The notes below the pieces were generated by a model. It worked only from the letters and a program-made list of their open reading frames with translations. It was not told where the DNA came from and searched no databases. Both the position numbers and the translations under genes were made by a program. From an uncultured Rhodocyclaceae bacterium (GTDB taxonomy: Bacteria; Pseudomonadota; Gammaproteobacteria; Burkholderiales; Rhodocyclaceae): 64,000 bases of DNA. The DNA lies in assembly GCA_907163075.1 (NCBI GenBank), contig CAJQTY010000003.1, positions 610,637-674,636 on the forward strand. The letters run 5' to 3'. Shown piece after piece: positions 19,169-26,764 of this stretch (position 1 is the first letter of the stretch; every line of letters starts with the position of its first letter).

Positions 19169-19805
19169 CCGCCAGACGCTGGTCGACATCGCCCGGCGCA
19201 TGGCGGCGTCCGGCCTGAACAAAGGGACCGCCGGCAACCTCAGCGCGCGCCAGGAGGAAAACGGCGAGCGTGGTTTCCTGATCACGCCAAGCGGCATGGC
19301 CTATGACACGCTGACGCCGGAAGATGTCGTTTTCATGCGCTTCGACGGCGCACACACCGGGAACAGAAAGCCGTCGTCGGAATGGCGTTTCCACCGCGAC
19401 ATCTACGTAGCCCGGCCGGAAGCCGGCGCCGTGCTGCACGCGCATTCCTCCTTCGCCACCACCCTGGCCTGCCTGCGCCGGGACATTCCGCCGTTCCACT
19501 ACATGATCGCCCGCTTTGACGGCGACACGGTGCGTTGCGCCAACTACGCCACCTTTGGCACACAGGAGCTTTCCGACGCCATACTCGTGGCGCTGCGCGG
19601 CCGTAAAGCCTGCCTGCTCGCCAACCATGGCATGCTCGTCTTCGGCGACGATCCGGCGCGAGCGCTGGCCCTGGCGCTCGAGTTGGAAGAACTCTGCGAA
19701 CAGTACTGGCGCGCCTGCCAACTCGGCCAGCCGGTCCTGCTCGACGCCGGCGAAATGGCCAGGGTGCTCGACAAGTTCACCACCTACGGGCAGGAACAGC
19801 GATGA
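19161..19805 (+). CDS. class II aldolase/adducin protein, probable Ald2-type methylthioribulose-phosphate aldolase
   Basis: The 214-residue protein has the class II aldolase metal ligands H93 and H95 (VLHAHSS), H156 (LLANHGMLVFG) and a likely catalytic Glu in KPSSEW. The fold includes fuculose- and rhamnulose-phosphate aldolases and the MtnB dehydratase. MtnB cannot be excluded by eye, but the direct overlap with mtnA and the absence of mtnC/mtnD fit the DHAP shunt. In that route an Ald2 aldolase splits 5-methylthioribulose or 5-deoxyribulose 1-phosphate to DHAP and an aldehyde. The ATG lies inside the last codons of mtnA. Substrate is inferred. Confidence 0.75.
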   Translation: MPDRQTLVDIARRMAASGLNKGTAGNLSARQEENGERGFLITPSGMAYDTLTPEDVVFMRFDGAHTGNRKPSSEWRFHRDIYVARPEAGAVLHAHSSFATTLACLRRDIPPFHYMIARFDGDTVRCANYATFGTQELSDAILVALRGRKACLLANHGMLVFGDDPARALALALELEELCEQYWRACQLGQPVLLDAGEMARVLDKFTTYGQEQR

Positions 19806-19882
19806 ACATTGAGGAACGCCTCGGCAAATTCCTGCGTACCAGCACGATGTTTCCTGAACACGCGGCCGCCGCGACGCCATGA
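19802..19882 (+). CDS. possible 26-residue coupling ORF
   Basis: This tiny frame starts on an ATGA shared with the aldolase stop and ends on an ATGA shared with the start of the next gene. The peptide would be MNIEERLGKFLRTSTMFPEH plus six residues. It has no recognisable family and could be the remnant of a gene or a translated spacer that carries ribosomes into the flavoprotein gene. There is no evidence that the peptide itself acts. Chance is a serious alternative. Confidence 0.3.
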   Translation: MNIEERLGKFLRTSTMFPEHAAAATP

Positions 19883-21522
19883 TCCGAATCAGCGAACTGC
19901 GCCTGCCGCTCGCCCATCCGCCGCACGCGCTGCTGGCGGCTATCGCCCGGCGCCTGGCGATTGCGGAACAGGCCGTCGGGCGCTTTACGGTGTTCAAGCG
20001 CAGCCACGATGCGCGCAAGAAAAATGCGCTGCTATTCATCTACACGGTCGACGTCGAGTTGGCGGACCAAACGGGCGAAGCCGCCGTGCTCGCCGCCTTC
20101 GCCGGCGATCCGAAAATCGGGCCGACTCCGGATACCGGCTACCGCTTCGTCGCGCAGGCTCCGGCGAGTCTCTCCCGGCGTCCGGTGGTTGTCGGCTTCG
20201 GCCCGGCCGGCATCTTCGCCGCGCTGGTCCTGGCGCAGATGGGTTTTCGGCCGCTCGTGCTCGAGCGCGGCAAGGCCGTGCGCGAACGCACCAAGGACAC
20301 CTGGGCGCTATGGCGCAACAAGGTGCTCGACCCCGAATCGAACGTGCAGTTCGGCGAAGGCGGCGCCGGCACCTTCTCGGACGGCAAACTGTACAGCCAG
20401 GTCAAGGACCCGCGCCATCTCGGACGCAAAGTGCTGAACGAATTCGTCAAGGCCGGTGCGCCGGAGGAAATTCTCTACGTCGCCAGGCCACATATCGGCA
20501 CCTTCCGGCTGGTCAGCATGGTCGAACACATGCGCCGCGAAATCGAGTCGCTGGGCGGCGAAATCCGCTTCCAGAGCCGCGTCGTTGATTTGCATATCGA
20601 GCACGGCCAGGTGCGTGGCCTGAGCCTGGCCAGCGGCGAGGAAATCGCCGCCGACCGCGTCGTTCTGGCGCTTGGCCACAGCGCCCGCGACACCTTCGCC
20701 ATGCTGCACGCCACTGGGGTCTTCATGGAGGCCAAGCCCTTCGCCGTGGGCTTTCGCATCGAGCACCCGCAGTCGCTGATCGACAAGGCGCGCCTCGGCG
20801 CCAACGCCGGCAACCCGCTGCTCGGCGCCGCCGACTACAAGCTGATCCACCACGCCGCCAACGGCCGCGCGGTGTATAGCTTCTGCATGTGCCCCGGCGG
20901 CCAGGTAGTGGCCGCCACCTCGGAAAGCAACTGCGTGGTGACCAACGGCATGAGCCAGTATTCACGCGCCGAACGCAACGCCAACGCGGGCATCGTCGTC
21001 AATGTGTCCCCGGCCGACTTCCCCGGCGATGCCTCGGTCAACCCGCTGGCCGGCATCGCGCTCCAGCGCCGCCTCGAAACGCACGCTTTCGCACTCGGCG
21101 GCGGCACCTACGAAGCCCCCGGCCAGCGCGTCGACGACTTCCTCGCCGGACGCCCGTCGACGCAGCTCGGTTCGGTCATCCCGTCGTACCAGCCCGGCGT
21201 GCGCCTGACCGACTTGTCCAGCGCGTTGCCGGACTATGCCATTGCCGCCATCCGCGAGGCGCTGCCGGCCTTTGAGCGCCAGATCAGGGGCTTCGCCTTA
21301 CCCGACGCGATGCTCACCGGCGTCGAATCGCGCACCTCGTCGCCGCTGCGCATCACGCGCGGCGACGATTACCAGAGCCTCAACGTCAAGGGGCTTTTTC
21401 CAGCGGGAGAGGGCGCCGGTTACGCCGGTGGCATTCTCTCGGCCGGCATCGACGGCATCAAGGTCGCCGAAGCGCTGGCGCTCAGCACCCTCGGTCAAGC
21501 TGGCGATCGCGTCGGACGTTGA
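19879..21522 (+). CDS. FAD-dependent dehydrogenase of the COG2509 type
   Basis: The 547-residue flavoprotein has an N-terminal regulatory-looking domain (residues 1-90, with FKRSHDARKKN) found in the COG2509 group. A Rossmann FAD-binding motif follows near residues 105-120 (PVVVGFGPAGIFAALVLAQMG), with GGAGTFSDGKLYSQV near 155 and a C-terminal FAD contact at GLFPAGEGAGYAGGI near 512. These proteins are widespread but have no established substrate. It follows the mtnA/aldolase pair on the same strand with only the 26-codon frame between, so it is probably co-transcribed. A role in the same pathway is guesswork. Confidence 0.82.
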   Translation: MIRISELRLPLAHPPHALLAAIARRLAIAEQAVGRFTVFKRSHDARKKNALLFIYTVDVELADQTGEAAVLAAFAGDPKIGPTPDTGYRFVAQAPASLSRRPVVVGFGPAGIFAALVLAQMGFRPLVLERGKAVRERTKDTWALWRNKVLDPESNVQFGEGGAGTFSDGKLYSQVKDPRHLGRKVLNEFVKAGAPEEILYVARPHIGTFRLVSMVEHMRREIESLGGEIRFQSRVVDLHIEHGQVRGLSLASGEEIAADRVVLALGHSARDTFAMLHATGVFMEAKPFAVGFRIEHPQSLIDKARLGANAGNPLLGAADYKLIHHAANGRAVYSFCMCPGGQVVAATSESNCVVTNGMSQYSRAERNANAGIVVNVSPADFPGDASVNPLAGIALQRRLETHAFALGGGTYEAPGQRVDDFLAGRPSTQLGSVIPSYQPGVRLTDLSSALPDYAIAAIREALPAFERQIRGFALPDAMLTGVESRTSSPLRITRGDDYQSLNVKGLFPAGEGAGYAGGILSAGIDGIKVAEALALSTLGQAGDRVGR

Positions 21523-21604
21523 CGGCAAATCCCGTGTTCCAACCGGAAGCAACTGCTAGAATTGAAATTGCCGTAGTAGTTATCCATGTTTGGGAGAGTC
21601 CGTT

Positions 21605-22114
21605 GTGAGCCCACCTGTCGACCTGATCAAAGCGATCCGCACGGGCGTTCTGTCGAATGTTGTCGCCGCTCTCGACGCCGGCGCGTCAGTCGAACTGAAT
21701 GACGGCCAGGGCGACCCGGGTCTGCCGCTGGCCATAGCCTGCTTCATGGGACATCCCGAAATTGTGCGCGAGCTGGTACTGCGCGGGGCAAAACCCAACT
21801 TCGCCAACAACCGGGAGCCGACGTCCCCCCTGTCGATGGCCATTCGTGGCGGCAAGACCGAAGTCGTCAAGGTGCTGATCGAGCTCGGCGCCGAAGTGCC
21901 GCCCGGCGTACAAACGGGGCTGTCGGATCAGGAATTGATGCTGGCACGCTGGAAGGCACAACACTTCGGCGCCAGTACATCGACGCCCGCCGTGGCCAAC
22001 GCGCAGAGTCCGGAAATCGAAGAGATCGACATGCTTGGCGGCTGCTACGGCACGGACACCGGCGTACTCGACGCCGAAATGCGGCGTGCCGTCGAAAAGA
22101 TGAGCAAGAAATAA
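21605..22114 (+). CDS. ankyrin-repeat protein
   Basis: The GTG at 21605 is preferred because GGGAGAG lies at the right distance upstream; a TTG at 21590 is the alternative. The product has 169 residues. Two or three ankyrin repeats fill residues 5-105 (LPLAIACFMGHPEIVRELVL, SPLSMAIRGGKTEVVKVLI). A less ordered tail with a Cys-containing GGCYGTDTG stretch and a basic end follows. Ankyrin repeats bind other proteins; no partner is suggested by the neighbours. No signal peptide is seen, so it is probably cytoplasmic. Confidence 0.75.
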   Translation: MSPPVDLIKAIRTGVLSNVVAALDAGASVELNDGQGDPGLPLAIACFMGHPEIVRELVLRGAKPNFANNREPTSPLSMAIRGGKTEVVKVLIELGAEVPPGVQTGLSDQELMLARWKAQHFGASTSTPAVANAQSPEIEEIDMLGGCYGTDTGVLDAEMRRAVEKMSKK

Positions 22115-22142
22115 GCGGGCGGCACACGCCGGGGGCGGCCGA

Positions 22143-22361
22143 TTGAATTCCGAAAGCCTGCAACTGCTGGTCAGCCGCGTCATGCCCTACGGCAAGTACA
22201 AGGGCCGGCGGCTTGCAGATTTGCCCGGCAACTACCTCAACTGGTTCGCCCGCGAAGGCTTCCCGCCCGGCGAGCTCGGCCGGCTCCTGGCCTTGATGCA
22301 CGAACTCGACCACAACGGCCTGTCCTCGCTGCTCGATCCGCTGCGCGGCAAATCGGGCTAA
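22143..22361 (+). CDS. small DUF3820 family protein
   Basis: A TTG start gives 72 residues with the family core MPYGKYKGRRLADLPGNYLN followed by WFAREGFPPGELG. DUF3820 proteins are small, soluble and of unknown function; some are described as quorum-sensing-related virulence factors in animal pathogens, which need not apply here. The gene sits 28 bases after the ankyrin gene. It is the last ordinary chromosomal gene before the integron. Confidence 0.72.
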   Translation: MNSESLQLLVSRVMPYGKYKGRRLADLPGNYLNWFAREGFPPGELGRLLALMHELDHNGLSSLLDPLRGKSG

Positions 22362-22628
22362 AAACGCAGTTCAAGCCACGACGACATAGCGAGCCCCAAG
22401 CGGGTTCCGGGATTTGCGTTGTCTTCATCGTTTTTTTGGTAGTCGATTGCTGTGATTGCTTTCGGACTGTGCGCTGCAACAGAGCGATTTCGAATGGATT
22501 GCCAAAAATGGGCCGTCTCAGGTCAGCCATAACCGGACAGTGGTGATTTTCCCCCAAAGCGGTCTTTCAAACGCACAAAACCCGTTGGTCCCAGCCAGAC
22601 CAACAGAAAGACTCTGCGTTATTGAGGG
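22362..22628. other. non-coding stretch between chromosome and integron
   Basis: This 267-base stretch is less GC-rich than its left neighbour. I see no gene, no tRNA and no strong terminator. It contains the boundary between the chromosomal genes and the integron integrase gene, but no attachment-type repeat could be recognised. Confidence 0.5.
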
Positions 22629-23636
22629 TCAAATCTCAGGCAATGAGTCCATAGGACTATGAACCCCTCGGCCGCCGACCTTCAACACATGCGTGTAAAT
22701 CATGGTTGTTGCCACGTCGGCATGGCCAAGCAATTCCTGAACGGTACGTATGTCGTACCCGGCCTGAAGCAAGGTCGTCGCGAAGGAGTGTCTCAGGCTG
22801 TGCGGTGTTGCCGGTTTGACAATCCCGGCAACTGACACGGCCCGCTTGAAATCGCGTTGAAACGTCTGATCGTAGAGATGATGCCGGCGCACGACCCCTG
22901 AGCGCGGATCTACCGAATGCGTATCCTGGGGAAATACCCAGAACCAGTTCCACGAAGTACCGGCACGCGGATATTTGCGCTCAAGCGCATCGGGCATCGC
23001 CACACCACCGCGTCCAGCCTGCTGGTCGGCACTCCACAGCATCCATGCCCGAGCCAATTGTTCCCGCAATCCCGGTAAAAGACGCTGCGGCAACATGACC
23101 GCCCGATCTTTACCGCCTTTGCCTTCACGCACAATGATCGTATTGAGTCCGAAGTCCAGATCCTTGACCCGAGGCTGCAAACCCTCGCTGATCCGCATCC
23201 CCGTTCCGTAGAGCAACTGAGCAAAGAGGCGATGCTCTCCCTTCAGGGCACAAAGGACTCGCGCCACCTCATCGGGCGAAAGGACGACGGGAAGACGTGT
23301 CTTGGTGCGTGGTCGGCCAATTTCCTGCATCCAGGGCAAGTCGATCGCGAGCACTTTGCCGAAAAAGAACACTATGGCCGAAAGCGCTTGCTTGTGCGTT
23401 GATGCCGCCACTCTCCGCGTACTGGCGAGCCAAGAGAGAAAGGCTTCGACCTCAGCGCCACCCATTGTGGCCGGATGCTGAAGTCCATGGAATCGGATAA
23501 ATGACCGTACCCAATAGACGTAAGCCTCCTCGGTGCGTATGCTGTAGTGCAAATAGCGAATGCGCTCGCGCAGTTGATCGAGCACTTTCACCGATAAAAG
23601 AGGGGGCAGAGGAAGCGTGCTGCTTTTCACGGCCAT
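22629..23636 (-). CDS. intI: integron integrase IntI
   Basis: The 335-residue tyrosine recombinase has catalytic R148 ([11 protein letters not shown]), H279 and R282 ([11 protein letters not shown]), H305 ([10 protein letters not shown]) and Tyr314 (MIYTHV). It carries the extra segment that distinguishes integron integrases from other tyrosine recombinases, about residues 213-260 ([20 protein letters not shown], then [16 protein letters not shown]). That segment is needed to bind folded single-stranded attC hairpins. All catalytic residues are intact, so it should be active. A LexA-type box overlaps the promoter, predicting SOS induction. Confidence 0.95.
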   Translation of the reverse strand: MAVKSSTLPLPPLLSVKVLDQLRERIRYLHYSIRTEEAYVYWVRSFIRFHGLQHPATMGGAEVEAFLSWLASTRRVAASTHKQALSAIVFFFGKVLAIDLPWMQEIGRPRTKTRLPVVLSPDEVARVLCALKGEHRLFAQLLYGTGMRISEGLQPRVKDLDFGLNTIIVREGKGGKDRAVMLPQRLLPGLREQLARAWMLWSADQQAGRGGVAMPDALERKYPRAGTSWNWFWVFPQDTHSVDPRSGVVRRHHLYDQTFQRDFKRAVSVAGIVKPATPHSLRHSFATTLLQAGYDIRTVQELLGHADVATTMIYTHVLKVGGRGVHSPMDSLPEI

Positions 23637-23642
23637 TTAATG

Positions 23643-23658
23643 CTGTATAAAACCACAG
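23643..23658 (-). promoter_or_regulatory. LexA-type SOS box at the intI promoter
   Basis: CTGTATAAAACCACAG matches CTGT-N8-ACAG exactly and begins 7 bases upstream of the intI start codon. Read toward intI, a TATACT -10-like hexamer (23657-23662) abuts it, so bound LexA would block transcription. Control of intI by LexA is established for several integron classes. Confidence 0.8.
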
Positions 23659-23714
23659 TATAGTAGCCGGAAAGCCAAGCTGCAAGCTGCGTTCAATGCA
23701 ATGACTGGCGCCGA

Positions 23715-23772
23715 GTTAGGGAGCAGGCTCCATAGTTATGCAGCAAATTTGCGCCCTATAACAAAGTTAGCC
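23715..23772 (+). other. attI recombination site
   Basis: The site contains two IntI-binding-like direct repeats, GTTAGGGAGCAG at 23715 and GTTATGCAGCAA at 23735, followed by the core ACAAAGTTAGCC with the exchange point between G23766 and T23767. The order and wording recall attI1 of class 1 integrons (GTTATGGAGCAG, GTTACGCAGCAG, ACAAAGTTAGGC). The first cassette begins TTAGCC at 23767, as required. Confidence 0.82.
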
Positions 23773-23807
23773 AGCATGAGTACCGCATCGCGTAGGCCGT
23801 TTTCAGC

Positions 23808-24401
23808 ATGAAGTGTCTTGTTGTAGTCGCCCATCCAATCGCCGATAGCCTGTGCCATTCCTTGGCGCGATCCGCTATCCAAGCGTTGACCGAAGCCGGA
23901 CACGACGTACAGGTCGAAAATCTTTATCAAACCGAGTTTTCGCCTTCGCTTACCGTCAGTGAGCGCCAGAGCTATTACCACCCTCCGTTTGATTCCTCGA
24001 CCGTCCAGTTTCAGGTCTCGCATTTGCTCTCCGCTGAAGCTCTCGTGCTGGTGTTTCCTACGTGGTGGTTTGGCTTTCCTGCAATCCTGAAGGGGTGGTT
24101 CGACCGTGTCTGGGCTCCTGGCATCGCCTACGACCACGCCACCGATCTTGGTCCAATCAAGCCAAGACTCCACAACTTGCAGCGAGCGCTTGCCGTTACG
24201 TCGCTTGGCTCTCCGTGGTGGGTGGATCGCCTGCTGTTGTGGCAGCCTGTGAAACGGGTGTTAAAAACAGCACTCCTTGGCACATGTGCGCCCGCATGCC
24301 GGTTCGAGATGTTGTCGCTCTACAAGGCAGAGCGCCTTTCCACCAAAGAGGTCGAGGTATTCTGTTCGCGTATTGAAAGTAGGCTTGCCGAATGGCCGTA
24401 G
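23808..24401 (+). CDS. cassette 1: NAD(P)H-dependent oxidoreductase, flavodoxin fold (NQO1/MdaB-like)
   Basis: The 197-residue protein begins MKCLVVVAHPIADSLCHSLA, the phosphate-loop start of the flavodoxin-like quinone reductase family. It has the FMN/FAD-contact segment LVFPTWWFGFPAILKGWFDRV near residues 80-100. Such enzymes reduce quinones or drugs with NAD(P)H by two electrons. It is the first cassette after attI, so it should be the best expressed from the integron promoter. Its ATG lies 41 bases inside the cassette (23767-24501). The WWVDRLLLWQPVKRV stretch near residue 145 may pack against the membrane. Confidence 0.82.
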   Translation: MKCLVVVAHPIADSLCHSLARSAIQALTEAGHDVQVENLYQTEFSPSLTVSERQSYYHPPFDSSTVQFQVSHLLSAEALVLVFPTWWFGFPAILKGWFDRVWAPGIAYDHATDLGPIKPRLHNLQRALAVTSLGSPWWVDRLLLWQPVKRVLKTALLGTCAPACRFEMLSLYKAERLSTKEVEVFCSRIESRLAEWP

Positions 24402-24419
24402 CTCACTACCCAATCTGCT

Positions 24420-24507
24420 GGCTAACCCTGCGGTCGACCCCGTTCGCTTCGCTCTCTGGACGCTGCGCGATGAAGCCGCGCAGCGCCGGTCACCTTGAAC
24501 GTTAGCC
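24420..24507 (+). repeat. attC of cassette 1
   Basis: The 88-base site is bounded by GGCTAAC (R'') and GTTAGCC (R'). The inner part contains GGACGCTGCGCGATGAAGCC and its folding partner GCGCAGCGCC. The exchange point is after G24501. Confidence 0.9.
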
Positions 24508-24516
24508 CCTTTCAAC

Positions 24517-24951
24517 ATGCCGTCGCCATCGACCCATCCGCTTGTTAAGCAGCTCCAGGGGGAGCTAGTGCCCGTTCTGCGCGAGGTAATTCCGACCGTT
24601 GTTGATTGCTCGCCTTCGGCTCGTGTATCTGAGTTCGCAATCCCGGTGGGCTCGGCAACCAACTATCAAGGCTTTCACTTCGGCCTTTCTTGCCTCTTGA
24701 ATGGGGTTCCTGAGTCCGCACCCGACGAGGTGGCTCTGGTCATCAGCGCCTGCCATCTCGACCGCCAGCCCCGACTCAATGCCGAAGTTGTCTGGGGTAA
24801 TCCGTCAGGTCACGTTGAAGCTGAGCTTTCCTCTGCTTCTTCCTCCGACAATTGGCCTCTGGCCACATCCGAGTGGGTCGGTCAGCTTCGACTTAAACTG
24901 CCACATCTCGTCGCCGTTCTCCGTACCGCAGCCCAGCGGGGGCATCCATGA
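24517..24951 (+). CDS. cassette 2: unknown protein
   Basis: This 144-residue protein belongs to no family I recognise. It is moderately acidic with no signal peptide or membrane segment, and it has single Cys residues near 30, 58 and 79. It contains a likely beta-rich middle (NYQGFHFGLSCLLNGVPESA, DEVALVISACHLDRQPRLNA) and ends QRGHP. Codon use looks less biased to GC third positions than the neighbouring chromosome, as expected for a cassette of foreign origin. The start is 15 bases inside the cassette (24502-25042), so there is little room for a promoter and it must be read from upstream. Confidence 0.7.
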   Translation: MPSPSTHPLVKQLQGELVPVLREVIPTVVDCSPSARVSEFAIPVGSATNYQGFHFGLSCLLNGVPESAPDEVALVISACHLDRQPRLNAEVVWGNPSGHVEAELSSASSSDNWPLATSEWVGQLRLKLPHLVAVLRTAAQRGHP

Positions 24952-24958
24952 CGCCGGG

Positions 24959-25048
24959 GGCTAACACTGCGGTCAAGGCCGCTCCCTCCGGTCGCTGGAC
25001 GCTGCGCGATAAAGCGCCGCGCAGCGCCCCTTACCTTCAACGTTAGGT
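24959..25048 (+). repeat. attC of cassette 2
   Basis: The 90-base site runs from GGCTAAC (R'', complement of this cassette's own start TTAGCC) to GTTAGGT (R', with TTAGGT supplied by cassette 3). The central part is nearly the same as in attC1 and attC4. The exchange point is after G25042. Confidence 0.9.
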
Positions 25049-25058
25049 TGCTTGAAAC

Positions 25059-25544
25059 ATGTCGCTGACTCATCGCCCAGTCGCCGAGAAAGACATACAA
25101 GCCATTTGCGGTTTTCCACAAAGCGAAGACGAATTGTTCTTCTTGTTCCCAAAGGCTGAATTCCCGTTGGCGCCATCGCAGTTACAGGAGTCAATTGCGC
25201 AGCGCTCAAACTCAACGGTCGTAGAACTTGACGGCGAAGTCGTCGCCTTCGCCAATTTCTACCGTTGGGAAACTGCTGGCAGCTGCTCCATTGGGAACGT
25301 CATCGTTTCCCCGCTAGCCCGAGGGCGCGGCGTCGGCCAGTACCTCATCGAGCAAATGACTAACCTTGCTTTCTCGAAACATCTGGCAACCGAGGTAACA
25401 GTGTCCTGCTTCAATCAAAATGTTGCCGGCCTGCTGTTGTACCCAAAACTTGGGTTTCAGCCGTATGCCGTTGAGGAGCGAAAAAACAAGAAAGGAAATC
25501 GGGTTGCGCTCATTCACATGCGGTTGCCGCGAAATGCAACCTAA
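25059..25544 (+). CDS. cassette 3: GNAT-family N-acetyltransferase
   Basis: The 161-residue protein has the GNAT acetyl-CoA motif A at about residues 88-104 (IGNVIVSPLARGRGVGQYL, containing RGRGVG) and motif B near NQNVAGLLLYPKLGFQPYAV. The family acetylates amines of small molecules, antibiotics or proteins; the substrate cannot be told here. GNAT genes are frequent integron passengers. The TAA stop lies inside the attC left box, an economical arrangement seen in many cassettes. The cassette spans 25043-25613. Confidence 0.87.
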   Translation: MSLTHRPVAEKDIQAICGFPQSEDELFFLFPKAEFPLAPSQLQESIAQRSNSTVVELDGEVVAFANFYRWETAGSCSIGNVIVSPLARGRGVGQYLIEQMTNLAFSKHLATEVTVSCFNQNVAGLLLYPKLGFQPYAVEERKNKKGNRVALIHMRLPRNAT

Positions 25545-25619
25545 CATTACGGTCAAGGCGCGGCCTTCGGCCGCTGGGACGTCCCGCAAGCGGGCCGCCC
25601 CTTACCTTGCACGTTAGGC
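25539..25619 (+). repeat. attC of cassette 3
   Basis: The 81-base site runs from ACCTAAC to GTTAGGC; R'' is the complement of this cassette's first bases (TTAGGT). The centre (CCTTCGGCCGCTGGGACGTC) differs from attC1, 2 and 4. The exchange point is after G25613. Confidence 0.9.
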
Positions 25620-25646
25620 GTCGCAGAACGAAGGGTCTCTCTCCTT

Positions 25647-26120
25647 ATGCTCTCACCACAAGTCAAAGAATCCGCCACTCGCAGCGTGCTCTGCTGGCTG
25701 GCGACGGTCGATGAGTCCGGTCAGCCAAACGTGTCGCCGAAGGAGATCTTTGCTGTGTTCGACAGTGAGCACCTTGTCATCGCGAACATTGCGTCTCCAG
25801 CAAGCGCCCGCAACATAGAAACCAACTCTCGCGTGTGCGTCAGCTTCATTGACGTTTTCGTTCAGAAGGGCTTCAAGGTCACCGGTCTGGCCCGGAACGT
25901 GAAGAAGCATGATCCCCACTTCTCCGTCTGGTCCCCGCCGCTGGCGAAAATGGCAGGATCAAGATTCCCGATTCACAGCGTGTTCGTCGTACATGTCACA
26001 GCCGTTGAGCCGATCCTGGCACCAAGCTATCGCCTACACCCCAACGAAACCAGCGAAGAGTCCCAGATCGCCTCAGCCATGCAAGCTTATGGTGTCCAGT
26101 CCGCGCGCGGCGATGCCTAA
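25647..26120 (+). CDS. cassette 4: pyridoxamine 5-phosphate oxidase-like flavin split-barrel protein
   Basis: The 157-residue protein has the split-barrel start SVLCWLATVDESGQPNVSPK near residues 13-32, followed by IANIASPASARNIETNSRVC. This is the pattern of FMN- or heme-binding PNPOx-like proteins. Many members are F420- or FMN-dependent reductases or have unknown redox roles; true PdxH is longer and has other motifs. The TAA stop lies within the attC left box. The cassette spans 25614-26195, and the start is 33 bases inside it. Confidence 0.8.
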   Translation: MLSPQVKESATRSVLCWLATVDESGQPNVSPKEIFAVFDSEHLVIANIASPASARNIETNSRVCVSFIDVFVQKGFKVTGLARNVKKHDPHFSVWSPPLAKMAGSRFPIHSVFVVHVTAVEPILAPSYRLHPNETSEESQIASAMQAYGVQSARGDA

Positions 26121-26201
26121 CTTGGCGCTCAACCTCGCTCCCTTCGGTCGCTGGACGCTGCGCGATAAAGCCGCGCAGCGCCGATTAGCTTTACGTTAGG
26201 C
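26115..26201 (+). repeat. attC of cassette 4
   Basis: The 87-base site runs from GCCTAAC to GTTAGGC, with a centre (GGTCGCTGGACGCTGCGCGA) very like attC2. The exchange point is after G26195. Confidence 0.9.
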
Positions 26202-26220
26202 GGCATCAGATTATCCTTCC

Positions 26221-26601
26221 ATGGGTCGATCGGTTGAAGAGGAAAAACAAATGGAAACTTCAAACCTCCCGGATCCAAAGACAATAATCGAGCTGTCGTG
26301 GATGGCTTTGTGGGCCTTTGCGATAATCGCGCTTGGATTTACCTCGCTTGGAATTGTTGCGTTTCGAAAGACAGAGAATTCTGCAGGAAGCTTCTCGAAG
26401 CTATTTGAGCGATTGCAGATTTTGAAGATGGCCACTGTAATGTTGGTAATTATTGCGACAACCTACTTGGCACTGTTTGGAATAATTGACTCAACAGGCA
26501 CGGTCGGAATATTTAGTGGTATAGTCGGTTACGTGCTTGGAGGTCTTGAGAAGAAAGCGCCAGATGGTCAAAGAGCACCTGAAAGTACTGACCTCAAATG
26601 A
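26221..26601 (+). CDS. cassette 5: small membrane protein of unknown function
   Basis: The 126-residue protein has two or three predicted membrane helices: about residues 25-48 (IELSWMALWAFAIIALGFTS), 69-90 (MATVMLVIIATTYLALFGII) and possibly 95-108. A charged N-terminus and a Lys/Asp-rich C-terminal tail flank them. No family is recognised. The DNA is clearly poorer in GC than the flanking chromosome, which supports foreign origin. A start at the second Met (residue 11) is possible. The cassette spans 26196-26684. Confidence 0.72.
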   Translation: MGRSVEEEKQMETSNLPDPKTIIELSWMALWAFAIIALGFTSLGIVAFRKTENSAGSFSKLFERLQILKMATVMLVIIATTYLALFGIIDSTGTVGIFSGIVGYVLGGLEKKAPDGQRAPESTDLK

Positions 26602-26635
26602 CACAGACAGACAGGTCATTCTTCGAGCAAATGCC

Positions 26636-26690
26636 GCCTAACGATTAAGGTTAGATCGTGCGCAGCCACGATCTGAACCGTTTGTTAGGC
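26636..26690 (+). repeat. attC of cassette 5 (short type)
   Basis: This 55-base site runs from GCCTAAC to GTTAGGC with a perfect central hairpin AGATCGTG-CGCAGC-CACGATCT. It is much shorter than attC1-4. The exchange point is after G26684. Confidence 0.9.
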
Positions 26691-26764
26691 TGCAGAATCG
26701 AGTTGTCGACCTCGGCCCCAGACAGTAACCCCATCGCTCAGGCGTGTCCCAAACGGAGGTACCC

